Assembly: GCA_905221605.1 (NCBI GenBank)
Contig: CAJNDS010002837.1
Span: 154,001 to 200,000, forward strand
Length of the DNA: 46,000 nucleotides
Source: Symbiodinium natans
Lineage: Eukaryota > Sar > Dinophyceae > Suessiales > Symbiodiniaceae
Direction: 5' to 3'
The translations under genes and the position numbers were made by a program. Positions within the stretch are counted from its first letter, which is position 1, and each line of letters opens with the position of its first letter. Below the pieces are notes generated by a model. It ran no database searches and was not told where the DNA came from. It worked only from the letters and a program-made list of their open reading frames with translations. This document shows, piece after piece, positions 11,455 to 23,073 of this stretch.

Positions 11455-14344
11455 CTCCGAGTGGCAAGTGTGGTTCTCTTCCGGGTTTGAGGAAGCTCCA
11501 TGCTGATTCCAAGTTCAAGCATCGCGGGCATGCCTCTTTGCCAGCATCCATGACAGTCATTGTCCAGAACCTTGGCTGCGGCTTGTGGCGATGGCAAACA
11601 TGCTCGCCAGGGCGTCTATGGATTCAATGCCTTGCCTGCCATCAACAAGTGAACTGTGGTGAGCTTCTGGCAGGCGTGCCTAGTCACGAGTCCCTCAGGC
11701 CTAGTTGGGTCTATCCCAGTCTAGCATGTTCACTTCATGGCTGGGTTGCATTCGAGTCACGGTGACAAAAATGGCCGCAGGCCGAACTAAAGCAGATTCA
11801 AAGGGCTGCTCAAGTCGTTCTGGCGTGCTTGCAAAACTGTAGCATACCATTTTTCGTTGGAGTGTGTCATGCCTGTCCGACTTCGAGGTAAAAGACCAAC
11901 AAGTGGCTACGAGCAGCATGACTAACAGTGTCGTTAATATAACTGTGCTTTAGGAACGTGAGGATCTTTAGGTTGAGTGCAGTGCGGGTGTTAGTGTGAG
12001 TGGAGTGTTGGGAGTGCAGTCTACGCGCAGGAAACAAGAGAAGAGCCCTCGAAGGCCCAGATCCCAAGCTATGCTGCGAGCCGTGATGCTGGATAGCAGC
12101 GGATAGAAACATGTTAGCAAACCCCATCAAGGTTCGACGGGTCCTGCTTCTTGCAGGTGCAAACTGCCACCCCAAGCTCATGCTGTTTCCACGGCGAATG
12201 GCCGCCCACGGTGCATCCGTGCACTGTGGCTGCACGTCGATTCGCAACACCATGCGAGCTTGTGTGAGCTTGGATGTTGCAGGCTGTTGCGCCGGAGTTC
12301 CATTGCGTGAGGTTGGAGGCCTCGAACATGTCAATGGGCAGATAGTCAACCAACGGTCTGCAGTGCGTAGAACAAGCTACTTGCATCTTGCAAGCCCAGG
12401 CTAAGTGGTTTGACGGCTTGACCCGATGAAGCGCTGCCAAGGCTCGCGGCCCGAAAGGTTGAACTCCGAGCAGGAGTGTGGAATGGAGTAGGGAAGGCTG
12501 CTTAGCGCCATCTAGCTACTCGAATTCTGTCCACTTGAGGCTTGTAACTTAGTGTCGCTTTGATACTCAGGCTTGGCACGAAGCCACTCCATTCCACCAC
12601 GTCCAAACAGCAGGTGATGGCTTCCCATGCCTTTGAATTTTTCCTACCGTGGCGAAGCACCAAGGCTTGACACGCGTGTCTTCACAGCAAGAGCACACCT
12701 TCGATGTCGATGTCTCTGTGTCTATGTGCGCAAAAAGGCCTTTGCCACTGCATGATACTGCATTCTCATGGAAGGTTCCTGAGAGTCATAAGATGACGGC
12801 GGCGCCTGTGGACACTCTGCCATACAGGTGAGACGCTAGCACTACTCAACTTGGTTGAGACGGCATAGCCACTCACCGCGTCGCGACTTCCCCCACGTCA
12901 CGGCTTTCAAAACAAAAGGCTTTCACTCCTAGCATGGTTCAAAAACGGATGCCGAACCACTCTAGAATTTGAGCTCACACATGTTGCTATAATTCTTTCG
13001 ACCCGTGCAAGACTTCTCTGGGGCTCGGTCGCTCCGCTGCTCCCAAATCACGTCTTAAACTTGGGGTTGCAGGGCACGTCGCTTTGTTGAGGGCTACGGT
13101 ATACATGAACGTCAAGCTTCTAGCATCCCATGCCCCCGTGTCACGAAGCGGATATTCTCGGAACATGCCTTGGGGGCCACACGGCCTGGCCGCACATGTT
13201 GCAATGGATTGAGGCTCCGGTTGGGAGTGGCCCCCCCTCATGAGGCAAGCAGAAAGAAAATTGCGCAGCTTCGCTACGCCTTTTGGCACTTCATAGGGCG
13301 AGCATTGCGCACTTTCAGGCTTGCAGTGGCTTGCAGAAGACTTTCGGTGACTGGTCCAACCACAGCTTGTTGTGGCATGTTGCACGCTCGGGGCGTGAAG
13401 TCAAGCATTGCAGCGTGGGCACGTATGGGCAGCAAAGACGCAGGTGACCTGGGAGAACAAAGGCTTGGCTACAGCTGCTTTGGCACTATGCCTCTTCGCA
13501 GGGGCCCTCTTTTCTGCCAAAGGCCAAGGCGAGCACGATCATGTAATCGTCCCCTTGATGTCACGCTCGCTATCAAGGTCCTGGAATCAAGAGCTTCATT
13601 GGAACCAAAGACGCAGCTGCTTGCGTCACACTTGCCTTTAGTGGTTTTTTGCACTTGCCAACACTCCTTGAACACTGCATCCCGCTTCTTTCCTCTGGCG
13701 TCCATTCAATCCTGTGGCCCTGAAGGCGGTCCTGCGGAAGTGCTGACAGCGCCTTCTGCAGCTGCCTTGCAGCCTGCCGCAAGGCACGGCCGAAAGCGAT
13801 TGACGCGCGAGTGGACTTTGACTTTCTGACGGCTTGCCAGGCGCACCTCTGTAGTCTCTGATGCTGTGACGCCAGAGTGGGTGTTCGTTCTGCGATGACC
13901 TGGCAAGCACATGACCTGATTGCTGGTGAGGTCCTGGAGACCTACCCTGCCGACACTATGTTGCAACTCCTACGCGGAAGACTTCTGCCGAACAAGCTCC
14001 TAGGATCCGCACGGTGCCGAACGATACGCGACTCGCCGCTCAGCTTCCTTCCTTGGCATGCTAGACATCCACCACCCCCGTGTAGCAATTACAGGGAGCC
14101 TCCACCTGAACATCTGTGTCTCTAATTTGCACAAGCACCTGCTGTAAGCTACGTCATGCGCTCTTCGGCAGCTCTCTCTTCTCGGGCTCATAAGCACGTC
14201 CCCCAGGCACCGAGCGCAGCGAGGTGGCAAAGGTCATCCTGGGACCTGTTTCCTCCTGTAGTCCCGCATCTTAGCACAAGTGCCAAGGGTGAATCGTGGG
14301 GGCCCTTACACGTATCTGGTTCTCAAAGCTGGTTACTGCGATGA

Positions 14345-14860
14345 ACGTTTGGCAATGATATCTCGCACAAACCATGAATGCAATGACATTAACAAAGATG
14401 CCCAATCATCTTGTATTTGACCATTCTCAAATTGAAAAATCTGCTTTGACGCCGTTGAGAAACAATTCGATCACTTGTATGCTTTCTTGTTTGCATAATT
14501 TGGCAGTTTTCAATGTCAACGACACCATATCATGAAGATTGTAATAGGGTTTGAGTTAGTTCTTCAAATCTTAAGTTGCGTCACATTCTCAACAGTGACC
14601 AAAGAATTATTGTGCCCAAGTAATATTCACAACATTGTGGCAGATAATGCCATGAAACATTTATGTCTTTTTACCTCCTGAATTCTTCGCATGGAGTTAG
14701 TGGTCGCAATGATGTCAAACATATGTTTATTATCATCCAATATTATTTTCAATACAACAACATAAAATGCTTTGATTTCGTGAAAAATGCATTTGATTAC
14801 TGCCATCAAAGTATGACGATTTTAATTGGTCTTGAACATAACACTTGTAACGCCGTCCTC
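14345..14860. other. AT-rich island of about 500 bases
   Basis: Composition switches abruptly to about two-thirds A+T between roughly 14345 and 14860, then back. It holds a 97-codon plus-strand frame (14663-14956) with many I, N, Y and F residues and an overlapping minus frame (14809-14627). Neither has a family motif. Terminal inverted repeats or target-site duplications were not obvious by eye. It could be an inserted element, an organelle- or symbiont-derived fragment, or intergenic DNA. Confidence 0.5.
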
Positions 14861-17219
14861 ATCGCTGACGTCTTTTGGGAAGTGCTGAATCTCTTCCGTG
14901 AAGACATGTCCTCATCAGAGGCACACCACCTTGTGCCTTGTAGAAGCCAAAGTTAGCACGTGAAAGAATCCTCAAATCTAGGCTTTTTGTCCAGTGCCAG
15001 TGCCAGTCCTCCACCAAGGCCCTCTAAATCTGCATGCGGTAGCGGAGGTCCAGCCTTGAGCGAGCGGATCCTTCTGCGACGTGCGTGCGCTTGCACTAGC
15101 TCCGCTGGCCTCTTCAAGGCGCGAAAGGACCTGGCCACGAGAATTCAATCGCCAGTCGTCGCCGCCCAACACACCACCGAAGCCCTCCACCAGTGATGCT
15201 AAGTCCTTTTACCCAAGCCTGGTGCCAGCGCGGGTGACTCATATTGAACATGCTAGAAGTGCTGCACCACGTACGCATGCAGCCCGCATGCTGGTCGGCC
15301 TCGTCCAACCCCCGACTGATGATTCGGGGGTTCTGTTTCGGAGCAAACCTGGGCTCAAGCAGCGGCCCTGGTGTTAACCCCTGATGAACCATATCTTCCT
15401 CAAATCTAATGATTCGTTCAACTGGAAATTGATGCGTTTGCACTGGCAAGTGGCGCAGGCAGGGCCAGTGGGGAAAGTGAGGCAAACGGGGCGAGCAGCT
15501 CATAGAAAATTTGTACGAAGCGTCTAAAGACGCAACACGAGGCTCACTGTTTAGTATGCGCTCTGTAAAAATCACAAAGAACTGATGCTGGAGCTGCGGC
15601 GTCCACTCTCTAGTCCACACATTATCAGATGTTCACATGAATTGCATTCACACCGCTCGTGTTCAGACGCCCGGTCAATTTGCACATTGTCGTGCGTCAT
15701 CTTACAAACACAAGACAAATGACCTGTTGGTGGGCTTTTGTACCTTGTGCAGATAGTATTTGGTGATTTTTCTTCGCGTCTCTTCGCACCCTTGCAAAAC
15801 GTAACAATGGGAAAGTGAGGGCGAAGACAATAGTTTTCTTCCGCACGTAAACGGTTACATCCTGGAATCATGGTTCTAGGTCTTTACTGCAGACGACTTA
15901 CCAGAACACACGAGCCTCGAAGCAATGCCCGTCAAAGCTGAGCTCTGCGTGAGGAGGATGCGAAACATAACTATGCCACTTCAGACTGCGGAAAGAACAC
16001 ACGCCACTGTTCGAAGTCCCACGATGGCATAAAGCGAGCATTTGGGCAGCTCGGCGCTGCCCAGATGCAACTAGCATGGAACAACCATTGGGTAGAAAAC
16101 CCCACACAATCTGAGGACAGCTTAAGTTCCGATGTGCGCAAATGCCAGCTGCAGAACTGCTTGAGGCGTGAGATGCTAGCAAGGCCAACCGCAGGCACCG
16201 CCAGCAGCTGCAAGAAGTTTGACAGAATGATGCTGAAATCGTCGGGTCAGAAGGCTTGGGATGGGAATGGGTTTCGAGCAGGCGCTTTACTACCCCCAAA
16301 GTCCCCGATGAAATCGAAAAACCAGCTCCGGCCATGTGAGTCTAGAATCTGAAAGACTAGTGTCGTTCAAAAAGTGCAACCGGTCCTTTGACCAGAACTC
16401 CAGCACATTCTGCGGGTGCCCTGACCAGTCAGTATTACTCTGTTGGAGTCTAGTGGTTGGGAGGACGGTTTCAATGCTGAGCAAAATCCAGGGTCCAGAT
16501 GCGTGAGATGACATCCTGGAGCACCACAAACAAGACACTGACAACATACTCCTGAAAGTGAGCTTGTGCATTCCTTTTGTTTCCTTTCGTTGGGTCCTTT
16601 CGCTGGCTTGGATCGCGCAGTCGGCTCCCTAGCATTGACTTTTCGTGCACGGCTCTTTGGCGGTGAATGTTTTGAAGGTGGGATATGCGCAACAAGGAAC
16701 CTATTTGACTTGATTTCCAAAGAGCGCAAACGACCGCGTGATAAGTCTAAATGAGCTTCACTCCATGAGCCCAATGTTTGCTGGTGATGGGGACAAGGCA
16801 ATTGGTACGAGCAAAATGAAGATAAAAACTCGCCAGTTCGTGAACGACAGTTACAAGCGAGCGAACGGCGATACAAGTGTAACTTTCTAGCGCATACCTC
16901 TAGCACTTTAAGTTTACTGGCTTCATGCTCGTCAATAGGTCAAGTCAATGGCCAAGAACCGCATACCTTCTCCTGTCTATTCTCGCTCTCCAGCCAACAT
17001 TCCAGGAAAACTGGAACGAAGACGCATGCGCTCACACAATCTACAACATTCATGCGCTCACAAAGGTGCAATATTAGAACTCAACCTAAATATCAGAAAG
17101 CCCACCATCAAGGCTCTTCATTCCTAAGCCAGGCTCCAGAGTCGTTGGTTTGTCAACGCATTCACGGACCCACAGAAAAAAAGAACAAAAGCCAAGGAAC
17201 AAATTGGTGATGGTTCGGA

Positions 17220-17439
17220 TTGGGTCGCCTGGATGATCGATCAACGACTCCTCTGCCTTGGAGTGTTTCGCTTCACCAAACATCGAAAAGTGCAGCGACA
17301 TGTTGCCTCTTTTTGATCCTTTTTGCTGGCCAGAAGCCTCGTCAGCATCTGAAATGTCATCGTCGCCGACGTCCTCTACTCCACTATACTCCACTCTTGC
17401 GTGGACCATCTCACACAACCGATGACACATTCTGCACAT
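17220..17439 (-). CDS. Weak candidate exon, acidic then basic segment
   Basis: A minus-strand frame encodes VEYSGVEDVGDDDISDADE followed by a basic GQQKGSKRGN stretch, the kind of composition seen in nuclear or regulatory linkers. No domain and no clear splice pair were found. It could be part of the kinase gene's downstream region or of another gene. Confidence 0.2.
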
Positions 17440-19289
17440 CTGGCTTTCGTGCCTGCATGAAGTCGTGATTCAACGCCTGCTCTACGGAGGGTCGAAGGGA
17501 TGGTTCTCGAATCAGCCTTGCACCGGGCTTGAATCATCACGCTGAAGACCACACAGTGCAGTACTGTGTCATGCCCAGCGACAAGAAGCGGCAGAACGTC
17601 TCGGCACCTCGTCGATTGCAGCAGAACTCTGTTGGTCCGGGAACTCCCGTAACGCAAGTGGGGCCCTGTGCCCCGGTTTGTCGGATCCGGTCTGGCTTCC
17701 CCGTGCATCAGGCTTGGGTACTCTTAAGGTCCAGCCTTTGCTTGGCTGGTTGTAGTGCTTTGCCAGCTTCTCGTTCCTGGCCTTGGTGCGAATGGATTTG
17801 TTCTGGCATTGTACAGGCCAAGGCCTACGGGACAGCACGTATGGGGGATGCAGCATGAAACACGAAGAAGCTTTGGGGCTCGGATATACAAGGAAAACCA
17901 ACATCCCCAGCTGCATGCAAAGCGCATCAACCCAGAAGTCCGGACATGATTGCACCTTGCAATCTGTGTAAAGCAAACCAAAAGATGTGACGACCCAAGC
18001 TGCCCAAGTAGGTGGCGGCTGTGCGAGGAGAATCGCCTCTTGGGATGTGAGAGCTGGGTCTGCCACGGTCTCCCGCACTACTGGCTGTCGAGAGGTTTGA
18101 CGACTTGAACCGCATGCGCAGTAAGATGATCCGTCACCCATTCAAATTTTTGCAGACTAAGAAGTCATGCAGGCCTTCTTCACTGCCGGAGCCGACGGCT
18201 GCGAGGGTGAGTAAGGCACGTCGCCATACAAGATCACATACCTCGGCCAGGTAACCTTTGGATCTACAAACTGTCTTCGCAGAGGGACGGTGCACGTCGA
18301 AACACGTGCGTGAGAAGCTACACGAGGTAACAAGCTTCAGTGCACAATTGAAAGCGTGATGCGTTCAGTTCCCCAAGAGTCTACAGGGCGATGGTCGATG
18401 GTTCAGCCCGGCCGAGGGCACATTAAGTTCCATCATGCCCCATGCGCTCAATGCATTCATTCAGCTCTGTTCCGGTTAACTCGAGGGAACAGTTCGGAAG
18501 CTTCGGAACATATCCAACTTGTGTGTCTTTGTGGCAACTGGTAAACAAGGTCTGCGCGGTGGATCTGCTACCAATTATGAACCAAGGTGCGCTGTGGAGG
18601 CGAAGGACCAAACATCCGTCTTGGTGTCGTACACCCTTCTGCCCAGCATCTCTGGCGACATGTATGGTGCTGTTCCCGACACGCCTCTGCAGGTGCAAGT
18701 TCAATTCCCGTGCTTAAGCATACAACGCCAAAGCGGGTGCAAGTTTGTAACTATTCAGGCGCAGGAAAACTCGGGGATTCGCAAGTGTCCAACTTTCTTC
18801 ATCACACCCCAAACGGAATTGAATGTAATCATCACTTTCAACCACACCAAAGCTTTGGGAATCCCTATCTGTGCTTAGCCCCCGGAAGGGGCCGAAAGAT
18901 CTTAGCATCTAGGAACTCAACGAGAGTGGGCCATGCTCTGCCCAGTTGACTACAAGGGCGCCTGCGGATCTCAGAAACTGTAGTTACACTAAGGGCATGG
19001 ATTCCGAGTGAACCCCCGACTCCAGTCGCAACGGCTCCTGAGAACTGAGAAAGTTGCGGCTAGACGCTCGCATTCACAGCATGTCTAACAGTCTAACAAC
19101 TGCATCTGCTTGGCCTTGCGCTTGGTGTCTGGATGCTGATTCCCCCGGTCTGAGTCTTGACCCTCCGAGCTTGAGGCCAAAATTTGCCATAACTTAACTG
19201 AAGACGCTAGTCACCCCCCGCCACCGCAAGTCGCGAGCCATCGCTAGTCGAAGCCGAAGTCTCGGGAACAAGCCCTCCAAAGAGGCAGC

Positions 19290-19365
19290 GGTGCCTTTGA
19301 TGCCCCCTCGTCCTTTTGGCATTCTCACCGCCAGGCCGAAGTCCGAGAGCTTGATCGTGCGACAC
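19290..19365 (-). CDS. Kinase exon: DFG
   Basis: Encodes CRTIKLSDFGLAVRMPKG and onward. DFG binds magnesium. The 3' limit is arbitrary because the next exon (APE motif) was not found. Confidence 0.7.
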
Positions 19366-21165
19366 CTGTGAACAGGAGTGCTAAAGTGCTTGATGTAATC
19401 AAAAGGACCATCCAAATGATTCTCTTTCGTTCTGCTCCTCGTGTTGGTATGCTCATTCCTGAGCAAGGGCGCGGCGGATGCCGTCGCTCTGAGCAACTAG
19501 TTGGCAAGTTGACTCTTCTTTGTTTGCCTTCCCCCTGAAAGTTGATGCTTCATTGTTTGCCTTCCCCTTGGCCCTCTGCTTGCGCAATCATGCGCTAACA
19601 GGCCTTAGGAGGCAAATTGGAATACCTGCATTAGCAAGCTCGGAAGCTCTACAGGTCTCTCATGCTGGGGCGTTTGGTTCCAAGTCCACGCTGCCACGAG
19701 CACGGCAACAGAGTGCGACAAGTGATGCTGCCACCGCGGCCGCCTCTCGCCCCCATACAGGAAGTTGTCCAGCTTGACGTCTCCTCGGCATTTCTGGCAG
19801 GAAGCACATAAGATCAAACCATGCGACGTGCAGCGCTTCCACAAAACTACTATGAGTGACACGCACGACACGCGGACATGAGTGGGCCCTTGGGCCCTTG
19901 GCAGCCGAAGCACGGTGAACAATCTGGGCTGCATGACAGGCGCCGATGCCAAGCAGCATCTGGCCTGCACCATGCTTGTAAAGGGTCTTGGCACCGGGGC
20001 CTTCCACAGGCCATTAGAGAACCGATTCTTTGTTAAAGTGATGCCGTCTTACAAAAAAAAGTGTTGGCAAGATTGGTCCCAGAATCGAAACATTCGCCGG
20101 AGATTGGTCTCCGTGAGCTTCGGCATGTCGCACAAGCTGTCCATTAGTGAGCCATGGCACCTTGTCCGCGTCAGCTTATTGCAGTTTGCCCTTACATGGG
20201 GAGTTCCATGCAGTGCAAACATGATGAAGGCATCTTGAGTTGTCCCGAAGCCTTTCCATAATCATGTAGAACAGGCCAGGCGTTTCCAGGTATGTCTCGT
20301 ACCTCAGATGGACGAGATGTAGATATGGTCGGGGTCGGGGTTGCGGTTGCCGCATCCCGTCACATCCGTTAAGGGAGCAGCCTATCCTGGCGAACCCGCT
20401 TGATTTCAACCGAGCCTGGAGGAACCGATAACCCCGCATAGAACCACAGGTTACCTCAAAGATCCTCAATGGTCCAAGGCCAAATGCCGAATAATGCCGG
20501 CAGAAGGCAAAGCCACAACATGCAGGTGACCCGAGACTCGGCCCAACAGCTGTGACTCCGTCCGTGCCTCCCTGCGACAGGCTGGCTTTGCATGTGCCAT
20601 ATGGGGGATTTTGCCCCACTCTCAATCCAAGCTTTGGGAATCTGGAGTCTTGACGTTCAGAAGCTCTCTGCCCTAACTCCGCGGCAAGACAACATACTGT
20701 GCTCAAGCAGCAGCAGCAGCAGCAGCAGCAGTACTGTACTGCCCGAGGGTGGAAGAACACCGATAGAAACACATGCGGTCAGTTCGGGCAAACAGCTGGA
20801 ATTAGAAGCTGCGTGAGCTCGAAAAGGTCCGGGCTTCAGAATTTGCACGTCCATCGTCGAGTCCTCGGCTCATCAAAATGGGTCAGATGTGGAAGCAAGC
20901 TTGCACGAGATCTCCACCACATAACCTTCAGTCTAAACAACTGCTTATGGCAATACTGGGGCTCATCCCCAGACCGGCGCACATCCATGATCTTCACGGC
21001 GTACGTCTCCCCGGTGGTGATCCTGCCCAGCGGCCCAGCGGCCCAGCGGCTGACTCTGCAACTCGCAACTCGTCCCCACTGCGACAACTTGACACAGCCG
21101 CGCCGGGTAGTGAGGCGAACTTGTCCAAAGGCACCCTCGCCAAGCTTCCTCCCCAGCTTGAAATT
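19290..21165 (-). CDS. CDPK/CaMK-like protein kinase, partial
   Basis: Minus-strand exons assemble most of a Ser/Thr kinase domain. The glycine loop is LGRKLGEGAFGQV (21165-21104). The catalytic lysine is in TGETYAVKIMD (21022 to about 20975). GHLHVVAL (20549-20509) leads into YETYLETPGLFYMIMER (20302-20252). Then come LRRMFRQMLLGIG (20160-20087 joined to 19964-19914), the catalytic loop HRDVKLDNFLYG formed exactly across the 19914/19783 junction, and KLSDFGLA (19365 onward). YETYLETPGLFY and DNFLY are typical of calcium/CDPK-like kinases of alveolates. The ATP-binding lysine, HRD aspartate and DFG aspartate are all present, so the enzyme is probably active. The exon between 20975 and 20549 is not fully resolved. 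The activation-segment end, C-lobe, any EF-hands and the N-terminus were not found. Introns use GC, GC, GC, GA, GT and GC donors in that order. Confidence 0.85.
19744..19783 (-). CDS. Kinase exon: catalytic loop (40 nt)
   Basis: A 40-nt exon completing HRD and encoding VKLDNFLYGGE. The donor is GC (AG|GCGGCC) and joins 19365 in frame as GERCRTIKLSDFG. Confidence 0.8.
19914..19964 (-). CDS. Kinase exon: helix before the catalytic loop
   Basis: Encodes QMLLGIGACHAAQIVH and the first base of the HRD arginine. This is one of the few GT donors (C|GTGCTT). Confidence 0.8.
20087..20160 (-). CDS. Kinase exon: alpha-D/alpha-E
   Basis: Encodes CHGSLMDSLCDMPKLTETNL and RRMF. The donor is GA (TTTC|GATTCT) and the split codon gives R before QMLLGIG. 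Confidence 0.75.
20252..20302 (-). CDS. Kinase exon: hinge
   Basis: Fifty-one nt encoding YETYLETPGLFYMIME. The donor is GC (GAAAG|GCTTCG). The join to 20160 gives MERCHGSLMDSL in frame. Confidence 0.8.
20509..20549 (-). CDS. Kinase exon: strand before the hinge
   Basis: Forty-one nt encoding LLGRVSGHLHVVAL, the position of the 'HPHIV-L' motif in CDPK-like kinases. The donor is GC in phase 2 and joins 20302 in frame. Confidence 0.6.
20708..20731 (+). repeat. (CAG)8 trinucleotide repeat
   Basis: Eight perfect CAG units on the plus strand, read as CTG on the transcribed minus strand. They lie between kinase exons and so are intronic in this model. Confidence 0.9.
20975..21022 (-). CDS. Kinase exon: catalytic lysine
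   Basis: Encodes ITTGETYAVKIMDVR; AVK carries the ATP-binding lysine. The 3' limit is uncertain (a GT lies after about 20975). Confidence 0.7.
21104..21165 (-). CDS. Kinase exon: glycine-rich loop
   Basis: Sixty-two nt encoding NFKLGRKLGEGAFGQVRLTT, ending phase 2 at a GC donor (CCCG|GCGCGG). The next exon starts at 21022, giving RLTTR-ITTGE, which matches the usual spacing from the glycine loop to the catalytic lysine. Confidence 0.85.
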
Positions 21166-22084
21166 CTGGAAAAACCTCAGAATGAATCTCAGCGCAGGTG
21201 ACAACTTTCGGGAGAAACGTGCCATTGTTCGTGTCTGAATCTCGTAGGTCGGAAATCTGACGCTGAGCTGTCAAATTCTGTCAAAGTGCGAGTTGTCTTG
21301 CAAGGAGACACGTACCGAGCCGTACTGGGCTTCGGGCTGTCCTGTAGTGGGTTCCAAGTCCAAAGGCTCAACAGCCTGGCACCAAGCACTCAAAGCAGTG
21401 ATCATGTACTCGCATCGCAAACACAACAAACCTAAAGTCACGTCCTGAAATGTCCGCGGCCTGCGCAGTATGTTGGGCCAAAAATAAACTCACGCTGACA
21501 CCAAAACCCCAAACCAGTCAATAGTCAATGCAGCCGCAGGCACGGCCGAAAGGGAGCAGCCACATCCCATGGCTTTCAGGCCCGGGCCTGGGATGCCATG
21601 TGATGCCATGTCAACACTGACCACAGCCTCAACCCTGAGCGCTTGTCAGCGGCTCCTTGCGACAGATCACTTCTTGCAGGCAACAAAGCCATGGCTAAAC
21701 CCATATACAACATTATACAACTACGAGGCGACGCGGCCTGCTCAAGTCTGTTTGCACGCAAAGTCTCCGCTCAGAGCCTTCCCGGTGAAACTGCACGAAT
21801 CGAACTATGCTGCAAGTCAAACGCTCGAGTTCAATGAGCATGCATAATATGCAGATTCAGCGCGTGGTCTCGGTCGCAGCTGCAGTTCGGTGAGTCTGCG
21901 TAAACCTCGAGCACCCCCCCCACCACAAGCAAGGTGGCATGTAGGATGTCGAAATCGCCACGCTGCTCCGCCTGCTCCGCTGCGTAGGGTCCAGGAAGCG
22001 CAGGAATGCGCAGGCTTGAGTCATTTCGTGCAGCTCTAAGACCTCTAACATGGCCTGCGCTTGCCGATACTGGGTGGCACATGA

Positions 22085-22659
22085 TCATTGCCAGTCATCA
22101 GGCGTGTCCTCCCAGCCAGTCTTCCGCATCTGCAGCAGGACAAAAATCTGATATTCGACTCGCTTGCTGGCTGGTTTCCCGAGGTGTTGGTACTTTATGT
22201 TGATCTCGATCAGCCTGGACGACAGACTGTCCAACAATGCTTCCCCGCGAGCGTTATCTTCCAGCTTGGGGCCGACGACGCAGAACAGCTCACAAACACA
22301 TTCGATCCGATGCTCTTCTGGCCAGGGCCGAGGGTCGCCATCCAAGCCAATGAGCTCTTCGACAACGCGGCTTAAGACCTTTAAAGCCAGGAGATGTCTC
22401 AAAAAAAGGTGGCCCATAAACAACATGAGAGCCCGCATCCTCTCCCTCCTCCGTCTCATCTCAAGTTCCAGCAGAGGTTCGGGTAGGTTCCTGTGATCTG
22501 CAGGGCTGGGCTCCAGGGTCGCCAGCAAATCTTCAAATTCGGCCTGGACCGAGTTGAGCAAAAGCCGCCCGAAGTTTCGAGGCTTGGCATCTTCACCTTC
22601 GGCTGGGAACACCCGGCACCTGCTCCAAAGCCCATAGACGAGTTCTGCATACAACTCGC
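22085..22659 (-). CDS. MIF4G terminal exon
   Basis: A 575-nt exon carrying the rest of the domain and a TGA stop at 22087-22085. The acceptor is CTTAG before GCGAG. The long exon contrasts with the small ones around it. Confidence 0.85.
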
Positions 22660-23073
22660 CTAAGATTGCAGAGAAGCCAAAGAAGGTTTGAGAAAACAAC
22701 ATGTGACCGAAGCAGACAGCCCTCAGCGTAGGTTTCCACAGCAATCCTTGCCATCTAGCACTAGACTAGCAAACGGAAAAACAGTAGCACTATCAAAGGT
22801 TGCGGTGGCTGAAGTAGGGCTCGGCCAGCACCTTGGAGATCACGAGCGTGGCTACGCGGAGCAGCTCGTCAGCGCTTTGCACCTGCAAGCACGTGAGCAT
22901 ATGTCGGAAGCTACGACCACGGAATGACCCCCGCGGCATGTGTGTCATTGGGTATCCTTGCGTTGTGTCGTCACGCTTGAAGCTCGCAGGCTCTCGTCGA
23001 AGCCTCCAGCTGCGCCAAGCAATTCACCACCGCCCCAGCATTCTCCCAGCACAGCTTGTTGAGCTGGCTGCGC
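22085..23073 (-). CDS. MIF4G-domain protein (eIF4G-like), at least C-terminal part
   Basis: Three minus-strand exons (23073-23004, 22882-22804, 22659-22085) join in frame through two GC-AG introns. The product opens with QLNKLCWENAGAVVNCLAQL, then DELLRVATLVISKVLAEPYF, YAELVYGLW, LLLNSVQAEFEDLL, an RRRRERMRAL helix, ECVCELFCVVGPKLED and a final KTGWEDTPDDWQ before a TGA stop. This is the HEAT-repeat order of the MIF4G domain that binds eIF4A and RNA in eIF4G and related factors. No eIF4E-binding motif or MA3 domain was seen and the stop follows the domain directly. It may therefore be a short eIF4G-like (CWC22- or PAIP1-style) factor; upstream exons may exist in 23.1-24.4 kb. The family call is firm, the subfamily is not. 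Confidence 0.85.
22804..22882 (-). CDS. MIF4G exon 2 seen
   Basis: Seventy-nine nt encoding VQSADELLRVATLVISKV and LAEPYFSH. The donor is GC in phase 1 (CACC|GCAACC), joining 22659 as HRELYAEL. Confidence 0.85.
23004..23073 (-). CDS. MIF4G exon 1 seen
   Basis: Seventy nt encoding RSQLNKLCWENAGAVVNC and LAQLE. LNKLxxEN is the conserved first helix of MIF4G. The donor is GC (CTGGAG|GCTTCG). Confidence 0.8.

Larger units (their letters stand above)
11455..19289. other. Long stretch with no recognised gene
   Basis: The upstream half of the PABP-like gene (RRM1, RRM2) and the C-terminal half of the kinase should lie in this interval, but I could not identify their exons. The longest frame, plus 13170-13829 (219 codons), is basic and low in motifs and I do not believe it. 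An AT-rich island and one acidic candidate exon are listed separately. Confidence 0.4.

Noticed and set aside
13170-13829. 219-codon plus-strand open frame
   Set aside because: It is the longest plus-strand frame outside the dynein region, but it has no motif, odd composition rich in R, A, C and S, lies opposite the direction of all recognised genes, and overlaps comparable minus frames. Probably chance in a GC-moderate sequence.
14953-15190. Coding-like minus-strand frames rich in R, A, L and G
   Set aside because: Two overlapping frames look equally plausible, with no motif or splice pair to choose between them.
18157-18235. Possible plus-strand EF-hand-like exon (MQAFFTAGADGCEG)
   Set aside because: The calcium-loop positions do not match the DxDxDG pattern and the strand is opposite to the kinase it might have belonged to.
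20699-21238. Plus-strand frame with poly-Q from the CAG repeat
   Set aside because: It runs antisense to kinase exons that carry clear catalytic motifs; the glutamine run is a product of the microsatellite.
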